DNA of 64,000 nucleotides from NCBI GenBank assembly GCA_038123735.1, contig JAYPAP010000002.1, positions 1 to 64,000 of the forward strand, given 5' to 3'. This document shows positions 20,201 to 28,655 of the stretch, piece after piece. The DNA comes from REDI01 sp038123735. GTDB lineage: Bacteria > Myxococcota_A > UBA796 > GCA-2862545. The translations under genes were made by a program, and so were the position numbers. Each line of letters starts with the position of its first letter. Positions within the stretch are counted from its first letter, which is position 1. The notes under the pieces were generated by a model, which ran no database searches, was not told the DNA's origin, and saw only the letters and a list, made by a program, of their open reading frames with translations.

Positions 20201-23104
20201 CACTCCGGCGCCCTCAGACATGGCCTCTACCACCAGGCCTGACCCTGCGGCACCAGTCGCAGAAGAACGCCTCGCCTTCGCACGCACCGCAGAGCCATCA
20301 TCCAACCAAATCCCAACTTCTACGGACGTAAATACCCCCGCGGAGGCCCGACAGCCCGCATCGATGGTCAGCGCACCGAACCCATCTACGAACAGTCAGG
20401 GCGAACGTGGTGAACAGCAACCACAAGCACCGACCGTCGACCTCGCTACCGAGCGGCCCGGTGACAGGCGAGACGTTGCAATCCCCGCGGACCTCGAACC
20501 AAGAATCGACGCCGTAGAGGCCGTAGAGGCCGTAGAGGCCGTAGAGGCCGTAGAGGCCGTAGAGGNNNNNNNNNNNNNNNNNNNNNNNNNNNNNNNNNNN
20601 NNNNNNNNNNNNNNNNNNNNNNNNNNNNNNNNNNNNNNNNNNNNNNNNNNNNNNNNNNNNNNNNNGCCGTAGAGGCCGTAGAGGCCGTAGAGGCCGTAGA
20701 GGCCGTAGAGGCCGTAGAGGACGCGACGGCTCCCCAGCCTGCTCCCGCTACACAATCGCAGGCTGTCGAGCCCGCACTGACCGGCGTCCAACACCGGACA
20801 ACGTCCACAGAACCGCGCACCGAAACCCCTGTTACTGTCATCTCATCCGAACAGGTGCTGGAAGACGGTCCACCACCGGTCATCCAAACAACCCAGGCGA
20901 TGAGACCGGACGAAGAACGCGACGTCATCGACCCTGCCTTCGCAGCAAGCCAGGTCGCATCGCCCGCCGAGCGGCAGACCACAGCGGCTCCGAGCACGAT
21001 GAATACGCCTGCAGAACCCACCGTATCCGAGTCGAGCCCGAGGGCGATGACGCCACCAGCCCCGCAGCAGGAGCCGGAGCAGCACCAGCCTCCGACTGAA
21101 GCAACCAGCATGGCTGCACAAGCCATCGGCGTGGCCCCGGCCGATGGGGTTGCCCTCGCTACCCAACCCGCTACAATCTCAGACGAGGCTCCTGAATCGG
21201 CCACAGCGCCACCGATGGACGCGACTGAACAAACCGCGTCCCAAGACGTCAGCGTGAACGCGCGGGCAGAACAGCAAACCATCTCAGAGCAGCCCGCCCC
21301 GACGGGAGCCATCGACGCCCCAGTGGCAGCTACCGAGGTTCAAGCCACCCCGACTCCTGCTCCAGCCGCTCCCGTGCCGGAGGCAGACACCGCCCAAAAT
21401 CGCACGTCAGCAGCCGCAACTGAAGTTCCAGCCACCCCGATTCCTGCTCCAGCCGCTCCTGTGCCGGAGGCAGATGCCGACCGAGCTCGAGCGACGGTCT
21501 CTGAAATCCGCACCGAATCCGAGGTACCGCCCGCCGCCGCGAGCATGAACACCTCCACGGCTGACCAAGACGCGTCCGCACAACAGAACATGACCGATGT
21601 ACGCAACGACGTTGAGACCTTGGATACAGAAACACAGGGCATCCCAGAGCGTGAGCCCACCGCCGCTGCGGCGCCGGACCACGCCTTCGCTGCCTCCGAA
21701 TTGCCAAGCGATGCCCCGGATAACGGCGCCGACGCCGGTTCCGACGATGTCAGCGCGCGAGCTGACACCGTTCGCGAAGAGGGCGCACCGGATCCCAGCC
21801 GTTCCGTCCCCGTCGAAGCGATGGCTACTCGAGCGACTCCGACAACCCCTGTGGCATCAGAACAAGCCGCTCCCATCGAAGACGATCTCACAGTAGCTGC
21901 TGCTGAGATGCCGCGCTCCAATACTGCACCTGCAGCAGACGCGGCAACGCCACCCCCGATGGCCTCCACCGATGCGCGTCCCGCACCTACCCCACCCCCC
22001 TCGGCAGAGGCGCAGGGCAATCCACCTGAACCCGTCCAGGAAGGCAGCGCGGTTGATGCACCGCCGGTAGCCATCCGCGCCGATGCGAGCGAAGCCAACC
22101 CGCCCACCAGCGTCCCGACGCCATCCCCCGAGGCGACCACCCAGCCACGCCAGCCGATCGAAGGCTCCGCCGATGTCTCAGGTCAACAACCTCAAATGGA
22201 CACTGACGCTCCGCAACCGCGACAATCCGTGGAAGCTCCGCACGCAGAGGCACCCGCGGAGGCTCCGCAACCGCGGCAATCCGTGGACGCTCCGCGCGCA
22301 GAGGCACCGGTGGAAGCTCCGCGCGCAGAGGCACAACCGCGGCCCGATGCGTCTGCAACCGTACAGGTCTCCCAAGACGATGGGCGGGCTGCCGCCGCCA
22401 CCACCCCATCTCAACCCCGAGCCACCACCCAGCAAAAGGGCCAGACCACCGCAGACTCCGAGTTCGCGGCCGATGCGGTGTCCGCCTCCGAGACCGAGGA
22501 CCGGGCGTCATCACAGACCGATGAGGATGACGAGGATTCTCCCACCCACGACCTGCGCGCCAAAAAGGCATCTGCCATGCAGATCAAGCGTCCCGTGACC
22601 ATGAAGTCTGCCGCTACAGTCGAGTTTGAGGCCGAACTTTCCGCCGAGACGAAGACTGAGGATCTTCGGGAGACGGAGACGACTCAAGCCTCATCCGACC
22701 AGCCCTCGATGGAGGAGCAAGTTCGCGAGACCCTTCGGGAAGAACCCCTTCCGGTCGCGAACACCGCCGACCGTCCAACCCGGATCTCCCTCGATGAAGA
22801 CCTGACGCTCGAGGTCGATGTTCAAGGCCAGACTGTCGATGTCACCGTCGAGGGTAAGAAAGAAGCCGTCGAGCCGCTTCAAGACCTCGGCCGCGAGCTC
22901 GAAGCTGAGCTAAACAAAGATGGTTATGACCTCGATTCATTTGGGCAAAGGCGCTCTCCTGAGGAACGACGCTCCACGCTTTACCGCGGCCGCCGAAATG
23001 GAGGTCAACCCGACGCCGATTCGACCGATGGTCCCAAAGAGACCGCCCCTCCACGGCGCCCCCTCAAAGATGGCCGCGGCCGTCACGTAAACATCATCGT
23101 CTGA
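17227..23104 (+). CDS. fliK: Giant repeat-rich flagellar hook-length control protein FliK (with two assembly gaps)
   Basis: One gene runs from GTG 17227 to the TGA at 23102-23104, crossing two 100-base N gaps. Three reading frames join only because the gap lengths are placeholders. About 1,890 residues are visible; ordinary FliK has 400-600. The body is Pro/Ala/Thr/Ser/Glu-rich, with repeats: PASPTPA units at gap 1, a TE run, a VEA run at gap 2, and EAPRAEAP- and PAPAAPVPEAD-type repeats. The C-terminal ~130 residues contain ISLDEDLTLEVDVQGQTVDVTV and REL-rich helices, as in the FliK substrate-switch domain. flgD follows after 13 bases. FliK measures hook length and switches export specificity. 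The identity rests on context and the C-terminus. Confidence 0.7.
18858..19061. repeat. Coding tandem repeat (15-base units) at assembly gap 1
   Basis: A ~49-base block starting ACGATCGCCGTGCCTAACCC and ending in copies of the 15-base unit GCATCGCCTACCCCG (ASPTP) is present identically on both sides of the 100-N gap. The assembler probably could not resolve the copy number. The flanks may be the same copy seen twice. Confidence 0.85.
18907..19006. other. Assembly gap (100 N) inside fliK
   Basis: Exactly 100 N, the usual placeholder for a gap of unknown size. It is flanked by identical repeat sequence, so it reflects repeat collapse in fliK and not a break between genes. Confidence 0.98.
19709..19755. 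repeat. 6-base coding microsatellite (GAGACG)n in fliK
   Basis: About eight tandem copies of a 6-base unit (GAGACG, in frame as Glu-Thr). Copy changes keep the frame and lengthen or shorten the protein by two residues per unit. Confidence 0.9.
20511..20719. repeat. 9-base coding minisatellite (GCCGTAGAG)n spanning assembly gap 2
   Basis: Six perfect copies of GCCGTAGAG (Ala-Val-Glu) stand before the gap and six after it. Perfect identity between units implies recent expansion and probable length polymorphism. The true copy number is hidden by the gap. Confidence 0.92.
20566..20665. other. Assembly gap (100 N) inside fliK
   Basis: A 100-N placeholder in the middle of the 9-base minisatellite. 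The reading frame on the two sides differs only because the placeholder length is arbitrary. Confidence 0.98.
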
Positions 23105-23117
23105 GACGGAGTACCCG

Positions 23118-23807
23118 ATGGATGTCAATGCACTCAACTCCATGCTCGGTGTCGAAGCACCGCCAAGCCCGTTTGAGGCGGCGGACAACGATATTTCCGA
23201 CAAAGATACCTTCCTCAAGCTGCTGACAACCCAGCTGACGAACCAGGATCCCACCAATCCCATGGAGAACGAGCAGTTCCTCGCGCAGCTCGCCCAGTTC
23301 TCCAGTCTTGAGCAACTAATGGGCATCCAAGCCACGATGCAGGCCGTCTATACCGGCATCCAAGCGATGAACAACTCCGGCATGGCCAACTTGCTAGGTA
23401 CGGAAGTCACCGCTGTAAGTGACACATTCGCCGTTCCCGAAGGCATTGGCGACGATTTTGAGAAGGATCTCGGCTGGGCTGCATCAGGACCGCTGTCGGA
23501 TGCCCGCCTGACGATCACCGACGCGGACGGCAACGTGGTCCGGACCATCTCGCTCGGTACGGTGGATGCTGAGGATTCTTATACGTGGGACGGCACGGAT
23601 TCCTCCGGAGAAAAGGTCCCAGAAGGCACATATACCTATAAAGTTACCGGCACCGATGCCGATGGAAATCGTGTCTCCGCCGAGAGCCGAATCACCGGAC
23701 TCGTCGACGGGATGGACTACAGCACAGGAACCCCCCAACCCTCGGTCGATGGCGTCCCCGTGTCGCTCAGCGACCTACTCACTCTGAGAATCGGCAAGTC
23801 CGACTGA
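23118..23807 (+). CDS. flgD: Flagellar hook capping/assembly protein FlgD
   Basis: 229 aa, typical size. The N-terminal FlgD signature is plain: DKDTFLKLLTTQLTNQDPTNP followed by MENEQFLAQLAQFSSLEQ. The C-terminal half has the Ig-like/tudor fold with TITDADGNVVRTISLG, YTWDGTDSSG and VPEGTYTYKVTGTDADGN. FlgD caps the growing hook outside the cell so that FlgE subunits can polymerise, and is released at hook completion. It sits between fliK and flgE, the expected order for the hook operon. The ATG is preceded by a GGAG-type RBS in the 13-base gap after fliK. Confidence 0.95.
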   Translation: MDVNALNSMLGVEAPPSPFEAADNDISDKDTFLKLLTTQLTNQDPTNPMENEQFLAQLAQFSSLEQLMGIQATMQAVYTGIQAMNNSGMANLLGTEVTAVSDTFAVPEGIGDDFEKDLGWAASGPLSDARLTITDADGNVVRTISLGTVDAEDSYTWDGTDSSGEKVPEGTYTYKVTGTDADGNRVSAESRITGLVDGMDYSTGTPQPSVDGVPVSLSDLLTLRIGKSD

Positions 23808-23822
23808 CCCCAAGGAGTCGTA

Positions 23823-25226
23823 ATGTCCCTGTTCAATACCATCAAAACGGGCGCTACCGGCCTCGTCACTAGTGGCGCGAGCCTCGGCGTTATCGGTAAC
23901 AACATCGCCAACATCAATACGCGTGGCTTCAAAAAGGGTCGAATCGCGTTCAACGACCTGATGCCTCAGACGGTCGGTTTCTTGAATGGCTTCATTCAGG
24001 TCGGTCGTGGTGCGGCAACCGGCGGTGTCGACACCCTCCACATCCAGGGCGGTCTCCAATCCACTGGCTCCGCGCTCGACGTCGCCATCACCGGCGATGG
24101 CTTCTTCATGGTGGAGAATGAACGAGGCAAGTACTTCACCCGGAATGGTAACTTCCGACTCGATAACCAGAGCTTCCTGACCAACGGTAGCGGTCTCCGC
24201 GTCGTCGGCTTCCCGGCCGGTGATGATGGCACCATCTCGGGTGCGGCAGAGCCACTCCAGCTCGAGCAAACGCCTCGTCCGGCCATTCCGAGTAGCCTCC
24301 TGACCATGAACGTCGTCCTCAATCCAGAGGCCTCGACCGGAACCGCCGGCGTCGGAGCCGGCAGTCTGAAGTCCCTCGTCGACCTCGCCGATGGCGGCGC
24401 CGTTTCGGGTACCACGCCGTCCATCGTCGACCTAACAGCGGAGGCGGACTGGTCCACCGGTACCACCATCTACGACAGTCTCGGACAAGCGCATCAGGTC
24501 ACCATCATGTTCGAACGCGAGACCGGCACCGGTGCTTCCGGCGGCCCAACCTTCAATTACTACGCCATCATCGACGGCTCGGAACTTGACGACGGAACAG
24601 GTAACCCTCAAGGCGACGGGTTCGGAGCTAAGGTCATCGATGCCGGACGATTGGAGTTCAACGCCGATGGCTCGCTCAACAACGAGGCCGCCATCCCGGC
24701 TGGTGACCCCTGGGAGGTCGCATCCTCGGCCATCGGTGCTGCCGACTGGCCCGGGGCCGATAGCTGGACGCCCCAATTCGACTGGGGGGAGGACATCGCC
24801 GACAGCGGATCGGTGCGCGCGAATGGTAACGAGAGTGCGGCTATCTCAATCACCCAAGATGGTCAGTCAACCTCCTATCTGACCGGCCTAGCGATCGAGT
24901 CCAACGGCATCATCTTGGGCAAGTACGATAACGGTCAGGAAAAAGTTTTGGGTCAGATGGCGCTCGCCAAGTTCGCCGCCAACTCTCAACTGACCCTCGT
25001 CGGTGGAAACCTCTACCAACAATCGATCGGTTCAGGAGACGCAACCCTCGACAAGCCCGGCCTTGGTGGTCGAGGAGCACTCAGCGGTTATGCACTTGAA
25101 TCCTCCAACGTTGACCTGGAAGATGAGTTCGTTAGCATGATTCAGAGCCAACGTAGCTACCAGGCAAATGCGAGTACCGTTCGCGCGGTCGACGAGTCGA
25201 TTCAGACCCTCGTCCAGCTCGTCTAG
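23823..25226 (+). CDS. flgE: Flagellar hook protein FlgE
   Basis: 467 aa. The N-terminal rod/hook signature is ASLGVIGNNIANINTRGFKKG, and the D1 motif LDVAITGDGFFMVENERGKY with FTRNGNFRLDNQ is classical. The C-terminus has SSNVDLEDEFVSMIQSQRSYQANA and ends with the D0 helix. The middle (residues ~130-370) is the surface-exposed variable domain of the hook. FlgE subunits build the flexible joint between rod and filament. The RBS AAGGAG precedes the ATG. Two hairpins, one a good intrinsic terminator, follow the stop, so the fliJ/fliK/flgD/flgE unit probably ends here. Confidence 0.93.
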   Translation: MSLFNTIKTGATGLVTSGASLGVIGNNIANINTRGFKKGRIAFNDLMPQTVGFLNGFIQVGRGAATGGVDTLHIQGGLQSTGSALDVAITGDGFFMVENERGKYFTRNGNFRLDNQSFLTNGSGLRVVGFPAGDDGTISGAAEPLQLEQTPRPAIPSSLLTMNVVLNPEASTGTAGVGAGSLKSLVDLADGGAVSGTTPSIVDLTAEADWSTGTTIYDSLGQAHQVTIMFERETGTGASGGPTFNYYAIIDGSELDDGTGNPQGDGFGAKVIDAGRLEFNADGSLNNEAAIPAGDPWEVASSAIGAADWPGADSWTPQFDWGEDIADSGSVRANGNESAAISITQDGQSTSYLTGLAIESNGIILGKYDNGQEKVLGQMALAKFAANSQLTLVGGNLYQQSIGSGDATLDKPGLGGRGALSGYALESSNVDLEDEFVSMIQSQRSYQANASTVRAVDESIQTLVQLV

Positions 25227-25237
25227 TAACTTGACTC

Positions 25238-25297
25238 AGGCGCCGATCCTGTGGGTTGATTTCGCCCCGGGTCGGCGCCTCGTGTTTGCGAGTTTTT
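25238..25297 (+). terminator. GC-rich hairpin after flgE
   Basis: Arms AGGCGCCGA (25238-25246) and TCGGCGCCT (25272-25280) pair perfectly over 9 bases. The loop is 25 bases, and a run of five T lies 12 bases further on. The distance to the T run makes it a weaker terminator than the next hairpin; it may instead protect the mRNA end. Confidence 0.45.
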
Positions 25298-25305
25298 CGA
25301 CCTCA

Positions 25306-25335
25306 ACTCTTCGGCTAGTGATCCGAAGGGTTTTC
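25306..25335 (+). terminator. Intrinsic terminator between flgE and motA
   Basis: A 9-base-pair stem (ACTCTTCGG with CCGAAGGGT, one G-T pair) with an 8-base loop is followed at once by TTTT. It would end the hook operon; motA begins 26 bases later. Confidence 0.65.
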
Positions 25336-25360
25336 TGTCGTTTCTACCGGAGAACACACG

Positions 25361-26143
25361 ATGGACCTCGCAACCGTCATCGGACTCGTACTCAGCTTTG
25401 GCCTTCTCCTGGTGGCCATGCTCATGGGTACTGGTTTTTCCGTTGGTGGCGCTTGGGCGGCCTTCGTGGATTATCCCTCGGTGGTTCTCGTGATCGGCTG
25501 CACCGCGGCATGTGTCTTCATCGCCTATCCAGGCGGATCCGTGATGAGTGCCCTCAAGGCAGCGCGGGCGGCATTCTTCGCCGAGTCATTCGATCCACAG
25601 GCGACCATCCAGCTCCTCTCGGACCTCTCCAACCGCGCTCGTCGGGAAGGACTCCTCTCCATGGAGGCCGAGGCCGAGAAGACGGAAGACGACTTTCTCA
25701 AGCGCGGCCTCCTCATGATGGCTGACGGCCATGAAGCGCAGACCATCGAGAGCGTTCTGTTCGATGAGATCGGAAAGATCGACGAACGCCATCGAACCAA
25801 CATCGGCGTCTACGATGCCCTTGGCGCCTACGGCCCCGCCATGGGCATGCTCGGCACGCTGGTCGGCCTCGTGCTGATGCTCGGGTCCCTCGAAGACCCA
25901 TCGACCATCGGCCCCAAAATGGCCATCGCCCTTCTCACGACCTTCTACGGCGCCATCATCGCCAATTTGCTCGGCATCCCCATCGCCAACAAGCTCAAAG
26001 AGCGGAACGGTGAAGAGATCGCCCACAAAGAGATGATCGCGGCGGGATTACTCTCCATTTTGGCCGGCGAAAACCCACGCTTCATGGTGGAGCGCCTCAA
26101 CGCCTCCCTTCCGCCCGACCAGCGATTCAGCGAAGCCGCCTAG
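25361..26143 (+). CDS. motA: Flagellar motor stator protein MotA
   Basis: 260 aa, four membrane spans: residues 1-22, ~30-55, ~148-172 and ~180-205. The family core is GMLGTLVGLVLMLGSLEDP followed by IGPKMAIALLTTFYGAIIANLLG. MotA with MotB forms the proton- or sodium-driven stator that pushes on FliG. The cytoplasmic loop between spans 2 and 3 is charged and includes SNRARREGLLSMEAE, the region that faces the rotor. This is the only motA in the window, although two motB genes follow. motB1 starts 18 bases after its stop, so they are surely cotranscribed. The ion type cannot be read from sequence. Confidence 0.95.
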   Translation: MDLATVIGLVLSFGLLLVAMLMGTGFSVGGAWAAFVDYPSVVLVIGCTAACVFIAYPGGSVMSALKAARAAFFAESFDPQATIQLLSDLSNRARREGLLSMEAEAEKTEDDFLKRGLLMMADGHEAQTIESVLFDEIGKIDERHRTNIGVYDALGAYGPAMGMLGTLVGLVLMLGSLEDPSTIGPKMAIALLTTFYGAIIANLLGIPIANKLKERNGEEIAHKEMIAAGLLSILAGENPRFMVERLNASLPPDQRFSEAA

Positions 26144-26161
26144 CGCTGCGCGGGAGGTTCG

Positions 26162-26902
26162 ATGGGTAAAAAAGAAAAGAAGCCGCCCGATCCGCCCCCC
26201 GGCGTACCGCTGTGGATGGCAACCTTCTCGGACTTGGTGACCCTGTTGCTCACCTTCTTCGTCATGCTGCTCTCGATGGCTAGCTTCGATGACCACACCA
26301 AGATTGCGGTCGTTATTCAGTCCCTTCAAACCGCCATGTCGTCGGGCTTTGATCCCGGTCTGCAAGGGGCGGCGGAGAGAAAATTCAAGTCCACGTCCGA
26401 GTCCCTCGCCGAGATCGGGCTCAACCCTGAGCTCGCGAAGTTAGCCGCTGCCTTTCGCCGCATGCTCTCGGATGAACCGGCCTCCATCAATCAACGTAGC
26501 AACTCGCTGGTCGTCGATATCCCGGAAGGCGCATTTTTCCGAAGCGGGGAGTCTGATGTCCACCCCGGCGCGTTCGACATGGTCGCCCAACTGGGGGACC
26601 TCCTCGCCGAGGAACAGAGCGTGCGCATCGATGTGATCGGCTACGCGAGCCCGACCGAGACACAAGAGCCCGTGGAACTCGCGACGGATCGTGCGATCTC
26701 TGTCGTCCAAAGATTGCGTTCTAAGGTTGATGGCGAGAGAATCACCACTTCTCCCTTTGGCAGCGGTGCATTTGATCCGAAGATGAACCAAGATGGATAC
26801 GAACGCCGCATTCGATTCGTGCTCTCATCCCAGAGCAAGTCCAATCGTGGGTCCCTCGAATCCCTAGACAGCCGAGAAGGAAGCAATGCCGGAGAACGCT
26901 GA
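26162..26902 (+). CDS. motB: MotB-like stator protein, copy 1 (degenerate OmpA-like domain)
   Basis: 246 aa. The N-terminus has a basic leader (MGKKEKKPPD) and the MotB membrane helix WMATFSDLVTLLLTFFVML, with the essential ion-binding Asp in place. The periplasmic domain aligns with OmpA/MotB C-domains but is altered. Where MotB has GHTDxxG...N..LS..RA, this copy has GYASPTETQEP...LATDRAIS, losing the Asp used for peptidoglycan binding, and the end reads GYERRIRFVL instead of NRRVEI. It probably still makes an ion channel with MotA, but its anchoring to peptidoglycan is doubtful (inference). Its last 17 bases overlap fliL1. A second MotB with a normal domain is encoded 1.7 kb downstream. Confidence 0.88.
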   Translation: MGKKEKKPPDPPPGVPLWMATFSDLVTLLLTFFVMLLSMASFDDHTKIAVVIQSLQTAMSSGFDPGLQGAAERKFKSTSESLAEIGLNPELAKLAAAFRRMLSDEPASINQRSNSLVVDIPEGAFFRSGESDVHPGAFDMVAQLGDLLAEEQSVRIDVIGYASPTETQEPVELATDRAISVVQRLRSKVDGERITTSPFGSGAFDPKMNQDGYERRIRFVLSSQSKSNRGSLESLDSREGSNAGER

Positions 26903-27428
26903 AGAAACCGAAGAAGCACCGAAATCCTCGATGCTCCCCATGATCATCGTGGGCGTCGTGGCCCTGCTGGTCGGCGTGGGCGGCGGGGTCGGCGCCGGAA
27001 TGTTCTTGCTGGGCGGAGGCGGCGAAGAGGAAGCTGCTGCCGCGGCACCCGCCGACGGAGAGCCCTCGGAAGAGGCCGTGGAGTTGGAGAACCTGGAAGG
27101 AGAAAAGATTCTGATCGAGAATCCCAGCGGGGACTTCATCTATGATCTCGAGCGTTTCACCGTCAACCTGCGCGGAGGTGGCGGTGGTCGAACCCTTCGC
27201 ATGGCCGTACAGTTACACTCCAAGCAACGGCACCAGTTCGAGTTGCAGAAAAAGCATGCGGCGCTGCGCGACACGGTACTGAGTTTGGCCTCGGACTACA
27301 CCTACGGAGATGTCGAGGGCTTCGACGGAAAGCAGCGCTTGAAAGATGAGATCTTCGAGGGCCTTCTTCAAGTGGCCGAGCCCGACCAGATCGAACGCGT
27401 CTATCTCACCGAGTTCCAGGTGAACTGA
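26886..27428 (+). CDS. fliL: Flagellar basal body-associated protein FliL, copy 1
   Basis: 180 aa: acidic cytoplasmic start, one membrane span (MIIVGVVALLVGVGGGVGAGMFL), a low-complexity Ala/Glu linker, and the periplasmic FliL domain (LERFTVNLRGG, HQFELQKKHAALRDTVLSL, GKQRLKDEIFEGLLQ, VYLTEFQV). FliL forms rings around stator units and supports motor torque. It overlaps motB1 by 17 bases and its stop overlaps the fliM1 start (TGATG), so translation of the three is linked. A second FliL of different N-terminus lies downstream in the duplicated cassette. Confidence 0.88.
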   Translation: MPENAEETEEAPKSSMLPMIIVGVVALLVGVGGGVGAGMFLLGGGGEEEAAAAAPADGEPSEEAVELENLEGEKILIENPSGDFIYDLERFTVNLRGGGGGRTLRMAVQLHSKQRHQFELQKKHAALRDTVLSLASDYTYGDVEGFDGKQRLKDEIFEGLLQVAEPDQIERVYLTEFQVN

Positions 27429-28330
27429 TGGCCCTCAACCCCTTCCTCGGCAAGGTCGATACCCAGACCGTTCACCGCACGCGAGACTTGATGACCGCGG
27501 CCCTGCGCCCGGCACGAGTGCAGCTGGTGAATCGGCTGGGGATCGATGTGCCGCTAGACCTGATCCGCTGTGAGCTCATCCAGCTCGGGCACCTCAGGTC
27601 CCGCCTGATGGAGGAACAGGTCCGCCTCTTCGCCCGAGTGACCATAGCCCCCTTCGGATCGCCGATTTTAATGGGGATGGACAATGGGCTGCTCTCGCGA
27701 CTGGTCGGCATGCTGCTGGGTGAAAACCCCCATGATGAGCCAACCCAGGTTGTGAACCGCCCGTTCACCCCCACCGACCTCAAGCTCGCTGGCCGCATCT
27801 TGGACGACTTTGTCGTTGGGCTGGAAGAAGGACTGCCGCGCATCCACGGAAAACCAAGGCTCACCATCGAAAAGGTGACCGACGACCCCTACCTGGACCT
27901 CACCGTCCCCGACACCACGGGAATGGTGGATATGACCGTTCGCGTAGGGCCAGAGGAAAACCCCCTTGGTACCGCGGTCATCTCGTTCCCAAGCGCGCTC
28001 TCCGCCGCCCTGATGCCCGCACCTCAAGCCGATGCGAAGGCCGTACGCGGACAACCCGATGGCATGCAACGTGTGCTGCCGCTCCCCGTCGAAGGGGTGG
28101 CCGAGCTCTGCCGCGTGACCATGACCCTTCGACAGCTCCAGAGCTTGCAAGTCGGAGACACCATTCCGCTCCGGCGACCGCGGACCATCGAGATGCGAGT
28201 CAAGGGAAAAGTGGCGTTGGTCGCACAACCAGGAAGTTCCGTAGACGGCATCCGATGCATCAAGGTAGAACAAAATATGCAGCAACTGTCCGGTCCAACC
28301 ACAACAGCCCTAAAACGGCGGACCCGGTAG
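27428..28330 (+). CDS. fliM: Flagellar motor switch protein FliM, copy 1 (no CheY-binding N-terminus)
   Basis: 300 aa, shorter than the usual ~330. The middle domain is recognisable (LVNRLGIDVPLDLIRCELIQL, ILMGMDNGLLSRLVGMLLGENP, and TDLKLAGRILDDFVVGLEE). The C-terminal SpoA domain runs from VLPLPVEGVAELCRVTM to the end (VGDTIPLRRPRTIEMRVKG). The N-terminal CheY-P-binding motif of canonical FliM (SQxEIDxLL) is missing; the protein begins MALNPFLGKVDTQ. FliM forms the C-ring with FliG and FliN and sets torque direction. The missing motif suggests a motor that is not switched by CheY in the usual way (inference). fliN1 follows. Confidence 0.85.
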   Translation: MALNPFLGKVDTQTVHRTRDLMTAALRPARVQLVNRLGIDVPLDLIRCELIQLGHLRSRLMEEQVRLFARVTIAPFGSPILMGMDNGLLSRLVGMLLGENPHDEPTQVVNRPFTPTDLKLAGRILDDFVVGLEEGLPRIHGKPRLTIEKVTDDPYLDLTVPDTTGMVDMTVRVGPEENPLGTAVISFPSALSAALMPAPQADAKAVRGQPDGMQRVLPLPVEGVAELCRVTMTLRQLQSLQVGDTIPLRRPRTIEMRVKGKVALVAQPGSSVDGIRCIKVEQNMQQLSGPTTTALKRRTR

Positions 28331-28354
28331 CCGATAGCTGTCTTGGAGGTCCTC

Positions 28355-28615
28355 GTGGAAGGCCAAGCGACGCTTTCGTTTATTCATGAGATCCCGATCG
28401 ACCTCGTCGTCGAACTCGGGCGAACCACCCTGTCTATCCGCGAACTATCGCAGTTGGAAAAGGACGATGTGGTCGAACTCTCCCGCCTGGTGACCGAGCC
28501 GCTGGATATCTTGGCCGGTGGCCAAGTCTTCGCCCGCGGCGAGGTCGTCGTCGTCGAAGACCGCGTAGGCCTCCGGATCACCGAGCTCGTTGACCGTCCA
28601 GCCGGAGGCGGTTGA
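28355..28615 (+). CDS. fliN: Flagellar motor switch protein FliN, copy 1
   Basis: 86 aa, a single SpoA domain: IPIDLVVELGRTTLSIRELSQL, EKDDVVELSRLVTEPLDILAGG and VFARGEVVVVEDRVGLRITEL. The conserved ELGR, L-x-G-D-V-V-x-L-like and GEVVVVxxxxxLRI patterns are all present. FliN forms the base of the C-ring and holds FliH near the export gate. GTG 28355 is 5 bases after the RBS TGGAGG; the TTG at 28343 overlaps that RBS and is rejected as the start. A gap of 40 bases separates it from motB2. Confidence 0.88.
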   Translation: MEGQATLSFIHEIPIDLVVELGRTTLSIRELSQLEKDDVVELSRLVTEPLDILAGGQVFARGEVVVVEDRVGLRITELVDRPAGGG

Positions 28616-28655
28616 AGCGCGCATCGCGTGTCGTCGGCCGTCATGAGAGGCGCAC

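Noticed and set aside
20511..20719. Possible CRISPR-like array
   Set aside because: Units are 9 bases, contiguous, without spacers, and coding in frame; no cas genes nearby.
20446..21312. Long - strand frames across the fliK repeat region
   Set aside because: Low-complexity antisense translation of repeats, and read through an N gap; no independent gene features.
17227..23104. Apparent frameshifts in fliK (three frames)
   Set aside because: The frame changes occur exactly at 100-N placeholders, whose length is arbitrary; the repeat peptides on both sides continue in register.
25227..25360. Sigma-54 promoter before motA
   Set aside because: GG and GC pairs exist but not at the -24/-12 spacing; no TGGCAC-N5-TTGC match was found here or ahead of the fliJ-like genes.
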